From: Actinomycetaceae bacterium
GTDB taxonomy: Bacteria; Actinomycetota; Actinomycetes; Actinomycetales; Actinomycetaceae
Length of the DNA: 64,000 bases
Direction: 5' to 3'
NCBI GenBank assembly: GCA_030532245.1
Contig: JAUNLN010000001.1
Coordinates: 62,001-126,000, forward strand
The translations under genes and the position numbers were made by a program. The notes under the pieces are model-generated. The model made no database searches. It saw nothing but the letters and a program-made list of their open reading frames with translations, and had not been told where the DNA came from. This document shows positions 19,797-28,281 of this stretch, in pieces. Within the stretch, counting starts at the first letter, position 1, and every line of letters begins with the position of its first letter.

Positions 19797-19832
19797 GCTC
19801 CGCCTCACTTCCGCTACTCCAGAAGGTACGAA

Positions 19833-20426
19833 ATGACTGAAGAAACTCCTAGCAAGGAACGCCTCGCTCAGCTTGTTGAAGAGGGAGACATTGCCGCTGA
19901 CTACCTCGAAGAGCTACTCGACATTGCCGACCTCGACGGCGACATCGAGCTGGACGTCGAGAATGACCGCGCGCTCGTAGAGATTGGGTCTGAAGACCCC
20001 TCCTCGCGCCTCGAACGCCTCGTCGGTGAAGACGGCCGCGTGCTTGACGCGCTCCAGGAGCTCACGCGCCTCGCCGTGCAGAACGAGACGGGTGAACGCT
20101 CGCGCCTCATGCTCGACATCGCTGGTTTCCGTGCGGATCGCCGCCGTGAACTCACCGCGATTGCGGAGGAGGCGATCACGCGTGTGCGCACGACTGGCCA
20201 GGCTGTGATGCTCGAGCCGATGAACCCGTTTGAGCGCAAGGTGTGCCACGACGTTGCGGCGCGTGAGGGCCTCGCATCCGAGTCGGAGGGTGTGGAGCCT
20301 AACCGTTGCGTTGTAATCCTCCCTGAGGCGCCTGCAGACGCTGACGACGATGAGTCTGACGCCGCTGCTGTCGACGGGTACGAGGACGCCACCTCCGCGG
20401 GTGGCGCTGACGAGTCTGACGAGTAA
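19833..20426 (+). CDS. khpB: RNA-binding protein KhpB (Jag), KH-R3H
   Basis: 197 residues. A KH domain (about 45-120, including LERLVGEDGRVLDALQELTRLAV) is followed by an R3H domain with RREL at its start and ending near residue 170 (MNPFERKVCHDVAARE, EPNRCVVI). The usual N-terminal Jag domain is replaced by a short acidic segment, as in other actinobacteria. The C-terminal tail is Asp/Ala-rich. KhpB proteins bind RNA and affect cell elongation in Gram-positives. It lies between yidC and rsmG as expected. Confidence 0.93.
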   Translation: MTEETPSKERLAQLVEEGDIAADYLEELLDIADLDGDIELDVENDRALVEIGSEDPSSRLERLVGEDGRVLDALQELTRLAVQNETGERSRLMLDIAGFRADRRRELTAIAEEAITRVRTTGQAVMLEPMNPFERKVCHDVAAREGLASESEGVEPNRCVVILPEAPADADDDESDAAAVDGYEDATSAGGADESDE

Positions 20427-20440
20427 CAGGCGAGCACACA

Positions 20441-21178
20441 GTGGAGAATCCTGACAACACCGCCTCAGAGAATCTGGAGGCCGCGGGGGCTGCCGGGGGT
20501 GCAGAATCTGTTGCTTCCCCGGGTGATTCGCATGCCTCGGATGAGTTTGCTCAAGTTGAGGAGCCGACTGAGGCGGTTAGGGATCTCTTTGGCGCGCATT
20601 TTGCGAACATGGAGCATTTTGCGCGCATGCTGGTTGACGAGGGTGAGTTGCGCGGGTTGATTGGCCCGCGCGAGTTGCCTCGTATTTGGTCGCGCCACAT
20701 CGTGAACTCGGCAGCGGTGCTCGAGTTCATTCCAAATGGCGTGCAGGTTTTGGACGTCGGTTCAGGGGCTGGATTCCCCGGCTTGGTGATCGCAATCGCG
20801 CGCCCGGACCTCGACGTACACCTTGTTGAGCCGATGGCTCGCAGGTGTGAGTGGCTGGCCGATGTGGTTGATGAGATCGGGCTCGACAACGTGACGATTC
20901 ACAACGTTCGAGCGGAAGAACTCCACCATGTTGGTCAAGCTGATGTTGTGACTTCTCGCGCTGTTGCCAACCTTAAGCAGTTGACGAAGTGGACAATGCC
21001 GCTGGTTTTACCGGGTGGTAAAATGGTTGCCCTTAAGGGGCGAAAAGCTCGCGAAGAAGTGAATGCCGCGAGGAACCTGTTTAAGAAATTCGGTGTTGCC
21101 CGAGCCAAGGTTCACGAAGTTCCCTCCGTTATGGAGGACGAATCCACGCACGTCGTGGAGATGCTAAAGCGTAGCTAA
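20441..21178 (+). CDS. rsmG: 16S rRNA (guanine527-N7)-methyltransferase RsmG
   Basis: 245 residues; SAM-dependent methyltransferase. The SAM motif VLDVGSGAGFPGLVIAIARP is near residues 104-123 and HLVEPMARRCEWL follows; VVTSRAVANLKQLTKW is the family's post-IV region. The first 45 residues are low-complexity and acidic, probably disordered. GTG start at 20441, 14 bp after khpB. It is the last gene before the parAB pair. Confidence 0.95.
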   Translation: MENPDNTASENLEAAGAAGGAESVASPGDSHASDEFAQVEEPTEAVRDLFGAHFANMEHFARMLVDEGELRGLIGPRELPRIWSRHIVNSAAVLEFIPNGVQVLDVGSGAGFPGLVIAIARPDLDVHLVEPMARRCEWLADVVDEIGLDNVTIHNVRAEELHHVGQADVVTSRAVANLKQLTKWTMPLVLPGGKMVALKGRKAREEVNAARNLFKKFGVARAKVHEVPSVMEDESTHVVEMLKRS

Positions 21179-21551
21179 TCCCGGGCTTATTCTCGGTATA
21201 AGGCGCCTCGTTGTGCGCGTATGTCGCCGGTGTTCTGAGTGTTCTAGTATCTCAGCGGTGTTTTGGGCCTTCTCGTATCTCGCAGGGGTTTTGTGCAAGG
21301 AATCGGGCTGTAGGTGCTGCCTGGTGCTTGTTACCCGCCTGGTTTGTCGTTTTCTTTTCCCGTTTCATGGTTTCGTGCGCGATCTGAGGCGTCTGTATGT
21401 TCTACGTGGATTTGATTCGTATTTTTTGACGGGGAGTGGTTCCTCTTCGTTTTCCACAGGCCTTTGTGAGCGCACTTCTTCACACCCCGTGAACTTGTGA
21501 GGGTGTTTCTTGGTGGAGCTACTAAACTAGGTTCAGTTGAAAGGAGCTTTT
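21179..21551. other. rsmG-parA intergenic region
   Basis: 373 bp without a convincing gene. It contains an imperfect tandem repeat of about 28 bp (21242-21269 and 21270-21296, sharing TTCT-GTATCTC and GGTTTTG-like ends), and a TTCAC-N5-GTGAA inverted repeat at 21479-21493 that could be an operator. The parA ribosome binding site AAAGGAG is at 21540-21546. I could not settle a promoter. Confidence 0.4.
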
Positions 21552-22448
21552 GTGACCACAGGTTCGTCTCCCCTCGCTGAGGAGCTTGCTCGGGTAGCAA
21601 GTGCGCGTGCTGCGCTCGAAAACGTCGTATTTCCGCGTCCTCCTCGCCCGCTGGTTGCCGCTGTTGCTAACCAAAAAGGGGGCGTGGGAAAGACTACTTC
21701 GGTAGTTAATCTGTCGGTTGCTCTCGCTCAGGCGGGGCTCTCAGTTATCGTGATCGACTCGGACCCGCAGGGTAACGCCTCCACCGCACTCGGAATTGAG
21801 CATCATCAGGGTACGCCGTCCACGTACGACGTTTTGAGTGGTTCGATGAGCCTTGAAGAGTGCCTACAGCCGTGTGGTGAGGCCGAGAAGTTGCTGGTTT
21901 GCCCGGCGACGATCGACCTCTCGGGTGCCGAACTTGAGCTTTCTTCGGTTACGCAACGTGAGTTTGTGTTGAGGCGCGCGATCAAGGATTACCTTGCTGT
22001 GCACAGGGATGTGGACGTCATTTTGATTGATTGTCCGCCTAGCCTCGGGTTGCTGACTTTGAACTCGTTCGTTGCGGCCGACCAGGTGATTGTGCCGATT
22101 CAAACGGAGTATTACGCGCTTGAAGGCCTTTCTATGCTTGTGGGCACGGTAGAGAAAATCCGCGATTACTTGAACCCGGATCTGCGTATTGGCGGCATTT
22201 TGCTGACCATGTTCGATAGGCGTACAAATCTGAGTGCCGAGGTTGCTGAGGAGATTCGGCATTACTTCCCCGGAGTTGTGCTGGAGACGCCTATTCCGCG
22301 TTTGGTTAAGATTTCTGAGGCTCCTAGCTTCGGAGTTAGCATTTTCGGCCATGATCCTCGTGGCCAGGGGGCTGTTGCTTATAAGGCTGCGGCTTACGAA
22401 TTGTCTTTGCGCTGGGCGAATTTAGGAGTTGAAGATGGCGGCGAGTGA
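21552..22448 (+). CDS. parA: Chromosome partitioning ATPase ParA (Soj)
   Basis: 298-residue deviant Walker ATPase that moves ParB-parS complexes. The P-loop is NQKGGVGKTTSVVNLS (about residues 45-60), with Walker A' IVIDSDPQGNAST and Walker B VILIDCPPSLG after it. About 35 extra N-terminal residues precede the first beta strand. A TTG at 21539 is in frame, but GTG at 21552 follows AAAGGAG by 5 nt and is preferred. It overlaps parB by 14 bp. Confidence 0.95.
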   Translation: MTTGSSPLAEELARVASARAALENVVFPRPPRPLVAAVANQKGGVGKTTSVVNLSVALAQAGLSVIVIDSDPQGNASTALGIEHHQGTPSTYDVLSGSMSLEECLQPCGEAEKLLVCPATIDLSGAELELSSVTQREFVLRRAIKDYLAVHRDVDVILIDCPPSLGLLTLNSFVAADQVIVPIQTEYYALEGLSMLVGTVEKIRDYLNPDLRIGGILLTMFDRRTNLSAEVAEEIRHYFPGVVLETPIPRLVKISEAPSFGVSIFGHDPRGQGAVAYKAAAYELSLRWANLGVEDGGE

Positions 22449-24033
22449 GAGGCGTGCATTGGGGCGCGGCCTTGGGTCGTTGATCCCGGATAGGGAACCA
22501 ATTGTTTCACGTGAAACAATTTCTAAGAATGAGGAGGGCGGACGCCCTTCGGATCTGTTCTTCACGGGTGGTACTGGTAGGGATTCGGGTGAGCGTCGTT
22601 CACACTCGGTGTCTGCCGATCTGCTGATGCCGAAGCCGCGCACGAGTCGGAAGCGTAGTACTGCTGGTGGCGGTAAGGCTTCAGGTGGAACTGCGGGTAA
22701 GGCCTCTACTGGTTCGACTAAACGTGCGGGCAGTAAACCTGCGTCGGGGAAGACTACGGCGTCGCGCACCTCTAAGAGGTCGAAGGCTAAGGCCACGGTC
22801 ACGGAGGCAGTGGAGAACACAGCAGTTGCAGATTCAGGGGTTACTGAGCCACGTAAGCCGGAGTTGTTTGCTTCGATTATTGATGAGGCTGTTGCATCGG
22901 ATACTCCAAAGCAGTCGGATAGGCTGCCCGATGATTCGGTAGTAGCGGATTCTGACCAGGTAGATTCTGGCGTTTCGGGCTCTGAGGCAACGGATTCTGA
23001 CTCGTCGAGTTCTGGAAGCAAGGACGTCGGTGGAGTGGATGCTGATGTCGATAGCGCCGAGGATTTGGCTGGTGATATCAGCGAGCTCGCTGCCGGTGAG
23101 ATCGAAACCGAGAGTGAAGCGTCTGGTGATGAGGAGCCGGATTTGGTTCCTGTTCCCGGTGCTCGGTTTGCCGAGATTCCAGTGGATCTGGTGGTTCCGA
23201 ACCCGAAGCAGCCGCGCGAAATCTTCGACGAGTTTGAACTTGAGGAGCTAGCTGACTCGATCCGCGAAATTGGTGTGCTACAGCCGATCGTTGTGCGTGC
23301 TGTAGACGGTTCACAGGAGCGTTTCTCTGACATTGTTGCTGAGCGTAGCGCTGAGGGGATTGAGGATCTGCCGGCGTTTGAGCTCATCATGGGTGAGCGA
23401 CGCTTGCGCGCATCTAAGCTGGCCGGCCTTGAGCTTGTTCCGGCAATCATTCGCGATACTGACGATGATGCGATGTTGCGCGATGCTTTGCTCGAGAACC
23501 TGCATCGTAGTCAGCTGAATCCGATTGAAGAGGCGAACGCCTATCAGCAGCTAATGACGGACTTCGGCTACACGCAGCAGGAACTTTCTGACCGTATTAA
23601 GCGTTCGAGGCCGCAGATTGCAAACTCGCTTCGCCTTTTGAAGCTGCCGCCCACGGTCCAACGCAAGCTCGCTGCGGGGGTGATTAGTGCAGGGCATGCG
23701 CGTGCACTTCTTGGTCTGCCAAATGCGGCACTGATGGAAGCACTGTCTGAACGCATCATTAGTGAGGGACTGTCTGTACGCACTACGGAGGAAATCGTCG
23801 CACTCGGCGAAGTTTCTGAGGGTGTTGCAGCGAAGAAGAGGGCTAGAAGGGCTCCGCGCCCACTGTCGGAGAATGCCTCCGCTGTTGTTGATCGCTTGAC
23901 GGACCTGTTCGATACCCGCGTGACCGTTCTCGAGGGTAAGCGCAAGGGCCGTATCACGATCGAATACGCGGGTACAGAAGACCTCGAGCGTATTACTCAG
24001 GTGATTGCGGGATTGAGACGCCAAGAGTTCTGA
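22435..24033 (+). CDS. parB: Chromosome partitioning protein ParB (long linker)
   Basis: 532 residues, longer than the usual 300-350 of ParB. The N-terminus RRALGRGLGSLIPDREP is the ParA-interacting tail. A low-complexity Ser/Ala/Asp/Lys linker fills residues 30-240. The CTP-binding ParB/Srx domain follows (IPVDLVVPNPKQPREIFDEFELEELADSI; GERRLRASKLAGL; ENLHRSQLNPIEEANAYQQL), then the HTH (YTQQELSDRIKRSRPQIANSL) and a C-terminal dimer domain. An insertion of about 22 residues sits between VVRAVDG and the GERR motif. ATG at 22435 has AGGAG 6 nt upstream. A parS lies within codons 24-28. Confidence 0.95.
   Translation: MAASERRALGRGLGSLIPDREPIVSRETISKNEEGGRPSDLFFTGGTGRDSGERRSHSVSADLLMPKPRTSRKRSTAGGGKASGGTAGKASTGSTKRAGSKPASGKTTASRTSKRSKAKATVTEAVENTAVADSGVTEPRKPELFASIIDEAVASDTPKQSDRLPDDSVVADSDQVDSGVSGSEATDSDSSSSGSKDVGGVDADVDSAEDLAGDISELAAGEIETESEASGDEEPDLVPVPGARFAEIPVDLVVPNPKQPREIFDEFELEELADSIREIGVLQPIVVRAVDGSQERFSDIVAERSAEGIEDLPAFELIMGERRLRASKLAGLELVPAIIRDTDDDAMLRDALLENLHRSQLNPIEEANAYQQLMTDFGYTQQELSDRIKRSRPQIANSLRLLKLPPTVQRKLAAGVISAGHARALLGLPNAALMEALSERIISEGLSVRTTEEIVALGEVSEGVAAKKRARRAPRPLSENASAVVDRLTDLFDTRVTVLEGKRKGRITIEYAGTEDLERITQVIAGLRRQEF
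22503..22518. other. parS site 1, inside parB
   Basis: Perfect TGTTTCACGTGAAACA, the near-universal ParB-binding centromere sequence, within the parB coding sequence where it encodes VSRET. Flanking bases AT on the left and AT on the right extend the symmetry to 20 bp. Confidence 0.95.
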
Positions 24034-24045
24034 GAGCGCAGTAAT

Positions 24046-24061
24046 TGTTTCACGTGAAACA
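24046..24061. other. parS site 2
   Basis: Perfect TGTTTCACGTGAAACA starting 13 bp after the parB stop codon. Confidence 0.95.
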
Positions 24062-24218
24062 ATTCCACCTTGCCGTCTACTCAACTGCGGTTCGATACGA
24101 GGTGAATCTTGAGTCCCGCGATGTATAACGGGCTCCGAAAGTTGTATGGCTGCTCTACGAGGAACTAATCATCGTCACTTTCTCGCAGTGCAACTGCGTT
24201 GTCGTGCCTGATCGAAAT

Positions 24219-24234
24219 TGTTTCACGTGAAACA
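24219..24234. other. parS site 3
   Basis: Perfect TGTTTCACGTGAAACA, 157 bp after site 2 in the same intergenic region. Confidence 0.95.
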
Positions 24235-24368
24235 TTCTCTCCGCGTAACATGACGTTTCGGGTGAGGCCTTCTCGGTGAATATGTTGCCTTCAGTATTCG
24301 GGGAATTTATATGACCTATACCGAAGTCTCCTTTGGGCGAAAACCTCTCACAAACCCTTAAGCTACAA

Positions 24369-24414
24369 CTTTGCCCCTGGAATTGTTTCACGTGAAACAA
24401 TTCCAGGGGCAAAG
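24369..24414. repeat. 46-bp perfect palindrome containing parS site 4
   Basis: The parS TGTTTCACGTGAAACA is at 24384-24399. Base-by-base comparison from the CAC|GTG centre gives 23 matching bases on each side, the outer part being CTTTGCCCCTGGAAT and its complement. The first mismatch is at 24368/24415. The outer stem is GC-rich, so the transcript from either convergent neighbour would form a hairpin, but no T-run follows. Confidence 0.9.
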
Positions 24415-24469
24415 CCTAGAAACTAACCAAACTCAACCTGGATATAACAAGCTGAGCACTAATCCTGCG

Positions 24470-25423
24470 CTATTCAGCTGCGTGCAACACGATCCTATTC
24501 AGGATGTTGCTGAAGCTATCGTGCTCTTCGGCGGCGAGCGGGAAGAGGGAAGTGTCCGTCATACCCGGGCTTACATTCGCATCAATGAACCAAGCCGTAC
24601 CCTCATCGTCGAGAATCAGATCAATGCGGGACAGATGGCGCATACCCAGCGTCTCATGCATCTTCAAAGCAGTGTCGGTGACAGCCTGCATCTCGTCGTC
24701 CGAAAGCCTTGCCGGCACAAAGAACTCCGAACGACCCGTGTTGTAGCGAGCATCGTAATCGTACTTGCCATCATCAGTCACGATCTCCACAGGAGGTAGA
24801 GCTACTGGGCCTTCCTCAAGATCCAGCACAGAAACAGCGATTTCCTTACCCTCAACGAACTGCTCAACCATTACAGTGTCGCCGTAAGCAAAGGCATCGA
24901 CCATGGCAGAACGAAGCTCATCCTCAGTCGCGACCTTCGACAAACCAAGAGCCGAGCCACCATCCGAAGGCTTCACAATCAGCGGGAACTCCATCCCCGC
25001 CTCATTCGCCATAATCGCACGAAGAATCGCCGGGGCACCCACCTGCCTAAACAGTGCCTGACGCAACGACAACCACTTCGGCGTCGCAACACCAGCAAGC
25101 CTGGCCAGCGACTTCGCCGTCGGCTTGTTCGAAGCAAGCGCGCACGAAGCAGCAACCGAACCGACATAGGGGAACGAGATCAGCGAAAGAAGATCCTGTA
25201 CAGAACCATCCTCACCAACCGAACCGTGAATCAGCGGCCACACAACATCCGGCTCAAACTCAGCCACAGTCGGCAGGAACTGCGAATTCAGATCGCACAC
25301 CTCAACCGTATGACCAGCATGGCGCAAAAGCGTTGCCACGCGGCGACCAGAACGAATAGAAACCTCACGCTCGTGCGTCAAACCGCCCGAAACAATCAGA
25401 ATCTTCAACGAATCAGCCAACAT
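24470..25423 (-). CDS. ddl: D-alanine--D-alanine ligase
   Basis: 317-residue ATP-grasp ligase that makes the D-Ala-D-Ala dipeptide for peptidoglycan. The N-terminus has VSGGLTHEREVSIRSG; the ATP-grasp block includes FPLIVKPSDGGSALGLSKV and MVEQFVEGKEIAVSVL; the metal-binding end reads FIDANVSPGMTDTSLFP in place of the common EVNTLPGMT-like motif. It is convergent with parB and follows the aminotransferase by 11 bp on the same strand. A D-Ala-D-Lac variant cannot be excluded without alignment. Confidence 0.9.
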   Translation of the reverse strand: MLADSLKILIVSGGLTHEREVSIRSGRRVATLLRHAGHTVEVCDLNSQFLPTVAEFEPDVVWPLIHGSVGEDGSVQDLLSLISFPYVGSVAASCALASNKPTAKSLARLAGVATPKWLSLRQALFRQVGAPAILRAIMANEAGMEFPLIVKPSDGGSALGLSKVATEDELRSAMVDAFAYGDTVMVEQFVEGKEIAVSVLDLEEGPVALPPVEIVTDDGKYDYDARYNTGRSEFFVPARLSDDEMQAVTDTALKMHETLGMRHLSRIDLILDDEGTAWFIDANVSPGMTDTSLFPLAAEEHDSFSNILNRIVLHAAE

Positions 25424-25434
25424 ATTCCCCTAAC

Positions 25435-26763
25435 CTAGACCTGATCCGGAGCCGGACCAGCAACAGCGCCATCCGGAAGGTGCGTCCGAACATTCGTACC
25501 GAACATCTCCACAAGCTCACGCTCAGCATTAATCACCTTAGACAGGCGAAGCACGCCCTCACGAATCTCCTCTGGAGGCGGGTAACAGAACGACAAGCGC
25601 ATATGGTCGCCACCGCGACCATCAGCGTAAAACGCCGTACCCGAAACATACGCCACCAAGCCCGTAACCGCGCGGGGAAGCATCGCCTTAGCGTCCAAGC
25701 CCTCCGGCAAAGTCACCCAAGTGTAGAAACCACCATCCGGAACAGTCCACTTCAAATCCGGGAGGAAATCCGAAAGCGCCTTCATCATCGTCTCGCCGCG
25801 CTCGCGATACATCTGACGGTACGTCTTCACCTGCGAATACCAGTCATAATTCGACAAATACTGCTCAATCGCCATCTGACCAACCATTGAAGGCGACAAA
25901 ATAGCAGACTCCGAAGCAAGAATCAGCTTGTCACGAATCGCGTGCGGTGCGAGCGCCCAACCAATACGGAAACCCGGCGCAAACATCTTCGAAAACGAAC
26001 CCAGATAAACAACACCCTCCGGGTTGTAAGACTGCAAAGCCGGCAAAGGATCCGAGTTGAAACCAAGCAAGCCGTACGGGTTATCCTCAACAATCAAAAT
26101 ATGCTCGCGGCGACAAATCTCAACGATCTGCGGCCTACGCTCCTCAAGGAGCGTCACACCAGCCGGGTTATGGAAGTTCGGAATCGTGTACAAGAACTTG
26201 ATCTTCTGACCAGCAGCGCGGACGCGACGAATCGCCTCCTCAAGCGCCTCCGGAATCAAACCACCATCATCCATCTCAACATGAACAACAGTGCCCTCGT
26301 AAGCGCGGAACGTGCCAAGCGCGCCCACATAAGACGGAGCCTCCGCTAGAACAACATCGCCCTTCTCCAAGAAAATCTCAGAAACAAGATCAAGCGCCTG
26401 CTGCGAACCAGTCGTCACAACCACGTCATCCGGGTCAGCGTTAATGCCGTCATATGTCATTACCTCAGTAATGCGCTGACGCAGCTGCTCCCAACCCTGA
26501 CCAGAACCATACTGCATAGCCTGAGCACCATGGCGAGAAATCAGCTGCTTCGCCGACTCCGCCAACTGCTCCAACGGAAGATCCTTAATATTAGGCATAC
26601 CGCCAGCCAGCGAAACCACTTCCGGACGCGAAACAACGGCGAACAGGGCGCGAATCTCAGACGAACGCAGCCCGTGGGCTCGGGCCGCGTATGCTCCGTG
26701 CCAGGGATCTAGTCTAGTACCTGAATCGGAATGCGGCCTTATTTGTTCTACCAATGTCGTCAC
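25435..26763 (-). CDS. PLP-dependent aminotransferase (LysN/Aro8-like, class I/II)
   Basis: Fold type I aminotransferase, probably acting on 2-aminoadipate, aromatic or branched amino acids. Features: VVSLAGGMPNIKDLP near the N-terminus, TTGSQQALDLVSEIFL, IPNFHNPAGVT, EDNPYGLLGF and the PLP lysine in GSFSKMFAPGFRIGWAL. The open frame reaches a TTG/ATG-like codon at 26856, but that end is low in similarity and overlaps the region next to the trxA terminator. GTG at 26763 gives 442 residues, normal for the family; its Shine-Dalgarno is weak (GAAAG), so the start is uncertain. Substrate unknown. In mycobacteria cwlM occupies about this position. Confidence 0.85.
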   Translation of the reverse strand: MTTLVEQIRPHSDSGTRLDPWHGAYAARAHGLRSSEIRALFAVVSRPEVVSLAGGMPNIKDLPLEQLAESAKQLISRHGAQAMQYGSGQGWEQLRQRITEVMTYDGINADPDDVVVTTGSQQALDLVSEIFLEKGDVVLAEAPSYVGALGTFRAYEGTVVHVEMDDGGLIPEALEEAIRRVRAAGQKIKFLYTIPNFHNPAGVTLLEERRPQIVEICRREHILIVEDNPYGLLGFNSDPLPALQSYNPEGVVYLGSFSKMFAPGFRIGWALAPHAIRDKLILASESAILSPSMVGQMAIEQYLSNYDWYSQVKTYRQMYRERGETMMKALSDFLPDLKWTVPDGGFYTWVTLPEGLDAKAMLPRAVTGLVAYVSGTAFYADGRGGDHMRLSFCYPPPEEIREGVLRLSKVINAERELVEMFGTNVRTHLPDGAVAGPAPDQV

Positions 26764-26916
26764 GCTTTCAATAGTGGTGATCGTGAAAATGCTTATCTCT
26801 TGATTGTGCCACCCAAACCCATCGGAACCAAAGGGACATGTCTGAATGTGGGACAAAAACCCACAAAATCCCGCGACAACACGCGCAAAACTGGCGCCAC
26901 AACCTCCCGCACACCA

Positions 26917-26964
26917 ACAAAAAATAGGGAGTGGAAACAGGCCCGCAAGCCTATCTCCACTCCC
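26917..26964 (-). terminator. Terminator after trxA
   Basis: Minus-strand GGGAGTGGA (26956-26964) pairs with TCCACTCCC (26927-26935) around a 20 nt loop, followed by TATTTTTTG. It lies 21 bp beyond the trxA stop codon. Confidence 0.85.
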
Positions 26965-26985
26965 TTGAGCAACTCCAAGAAGAAG

Positions 26986-27309
26986 CTACATCAGCGCCTC
27001 AAGCTCCTTCTTCAAAGTAGACTTCGGGCGCCCGCCAACCATGCTACGAACAGGCTGACCATCCTTAAACAACATCATGGTCGGAATAGACACGATGCCG
27101 AACTTGCTAGCCAAAACCGGATTCTCATCCACGTTCAACTTCGCAATAACAACCTGCTCGGAAAGCTCGTCTGCCAACTCCTCCAAAATCGGCTCCATCT
27201 GGCGACACGGGCCGCACCACGGTGCCCAAAAATCGACCAAAACCGGAACCTCAGACTTCAAAACCGAGTCGGTGAAATCGCTCGTCGTAACCTTAACCGT
27301 ATTCGACAT
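26986..27309 (-). CDS. trxA: Thioredoxin
   Basis: 107-residue thioredoxin fold with the redox motif FWAPWCGPCRQMEPIL (WCGPC near residues 31-35), the cis-Pro segment GIVSIPTMMLF and KLNVDENPVLASKFG. It reduces disulfides in cytoplasmic proteins and is recycled by the reductase encoded 15 bp upstream. The pair probably shares the SigR/SigH-type promoter before trxB and ends at the hairpin at 26917-26964. Confidence 0.96.
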   Translation of the reverse strand: MSNTVKVTTSDFTDSVLKSEVPVLVDFWAPWCGPCRQMEPILEELADELSEQVVIAKLNVDENPVLASKFGIVSIPTMMLFKDGQPVRSMVGGRPKSTLKKELEALM

Positions 27310-27324
27310 CGGAACTCCTAAATC

Positions 27325-28281
27325 CTAGTTCGCAGCCAGCTCGGCTACTTCCTCAGCCGGCTTCGGTAGCGCCTCCAAGTAGTGCTGCGCATCAAGAGCA
27401 GCCTTAGCACCCGAACCAGCAGCCGTAATCGCCTGGCGGTAACGCGAATCTACCACGTCACCACACGCGAACACGCCCGGAAGAGAAGTAGCAGTCGTCG
27501 GATCGTCCACCTTAATGTACGAATCCACAATCTCCAGCTGATCCTTCACCAAATCCGTGCGCGGATCGTGGCCAATCGCCACAAACAAGCCATTGATATC
27601 AAGCTTGCGGCGCTCACCCGTTAGCGTGTCCTCAAGAACGAGGGTCTGCAAATTGCCCTCACCCTCCATGTCCACAACCACAGAGTTCCACTCAAACGAA
27701 ATCTTCGGATCCGCAAACGCGCGCTCCTGCATAACCTTCGAAGCACGGAGCTCATCGCGACGGTGAATCACCGAAACCTTCGAGCCGAAGCGAGCGAGGA
27801 ACAACGCCTCCTCCAACGCAGAATCGCCGCCGCCAACAACAGCAATCGGCTTATCACGGTAGAAGAAGCCATCACACGTCGCACAGTACGAAACACCGCG
27901 GCCGCCGTAAGTTTGCTCGCCCTCAAGGCCAAGCGTGCGGTATGCGGCGCCAGTCGCGATAATCACCGAGCGAGCCTTGAACTCCTCGCCGTTAACCTCA
28001 ACGACCTTCACGTCGCCCTCAAGCTCAACGCGCTCCACATCCTCCATACGGACATCCGCGCCGAACTTCTCCGCCTGCTGCTGCATCTTCACCATGAGCT
28101 CCGGGCCCATAACGCCATCAGGGAAGCCGGGGAAGTTCTCAACCTCGGTCGTGGTCATGAGAGCACCGCCAGCGGTGAAAGAACCTGCGAAAACAATAGG
28201 CTTCAAACCCGCGCGCGCAGCGTAAATCGCCGCCGTGTAACCAGCCGGGCCAGAACCAACAATGATGAGATCATGAACCAT
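27325..28281 (-). CDS. trxB: Thioredoxin reductase
   Basis: 318-residue NADPH-dependent flavoprotein. FAD motif IIVGSGPAGYTAAIYAARAG at the N-terminus, redox pair CATC in VSYCATCDGFFY (near residues 132-143), NADPH motif VVGGGDSALEEALFLAR, and the C-terminal FAD block GVFACGDVVDSRYRQAITAAGSG. It is followed closely by trxA. An ECF-type promoter is predicted about 50 bp upstream. Confidence 0.97.
   Translation of the reverse strand: MVHDLIIVGSGPAGYTAAIYAARAGLKPIVFAGSFTAGGALMTTTEVENFPGFPDGVMGPELMVKMQQQAEKFGADVRMEDVERVELEGDVKVVEVNGEEFKARSVIIATGAAYRTLGLEGEQTYGGRGVSYCATCDGFFYRDKPIAVVGGGDSALEEALFLARFGSKVSVIHRRDELRASKVMQERAFADPKISFEWNSVVVDMEGEGNLQTLVLEDTLTGERRKLDINGLFVAIGHDPRTDLVKDQLEIVDSYIKVDDPTTATSLPGVFACGDVVDSRYRQAITAAGSGAKAALDAQHYLEALPKPAEEVAELAAN

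Larger units (their letters stand above)
24034..24469. other. Intergenic parS cluster between convergent parB and ddl
   Basis: 436 bp with no gene. It holds three perfect parS sites (24046, 24219, 24384), the last within a 46 bp perfect palindrome. No terminator with a T-run was seen for either parB or ddl; the GC-rich outer arms of the palindrome could serve for both. Short ORFs on both strands here begin identically because of the palindrome and are not genes. Confidence 0.8.

Noticed and set aside
21213..21500. 95-residue ORF between rsmG and parA
   Set aside because: No ribosome binding site, Cys/Phe/Arg-rich random composition and no recognisable motif.
22422..23450. 342-residue minus-strand ORF opposite parB
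   Set aside because: Low-complexity Ser/Pro reading that mirrors the parB linker; parB frame has all ParB motifs.
24155..24799. Two short ORFs on opposite strands both starting MPLELFHVKQFQGQ
   Set aside because: Identical starts are a consequence of the 46-bp palindrome around parS; neither continues with coding character.
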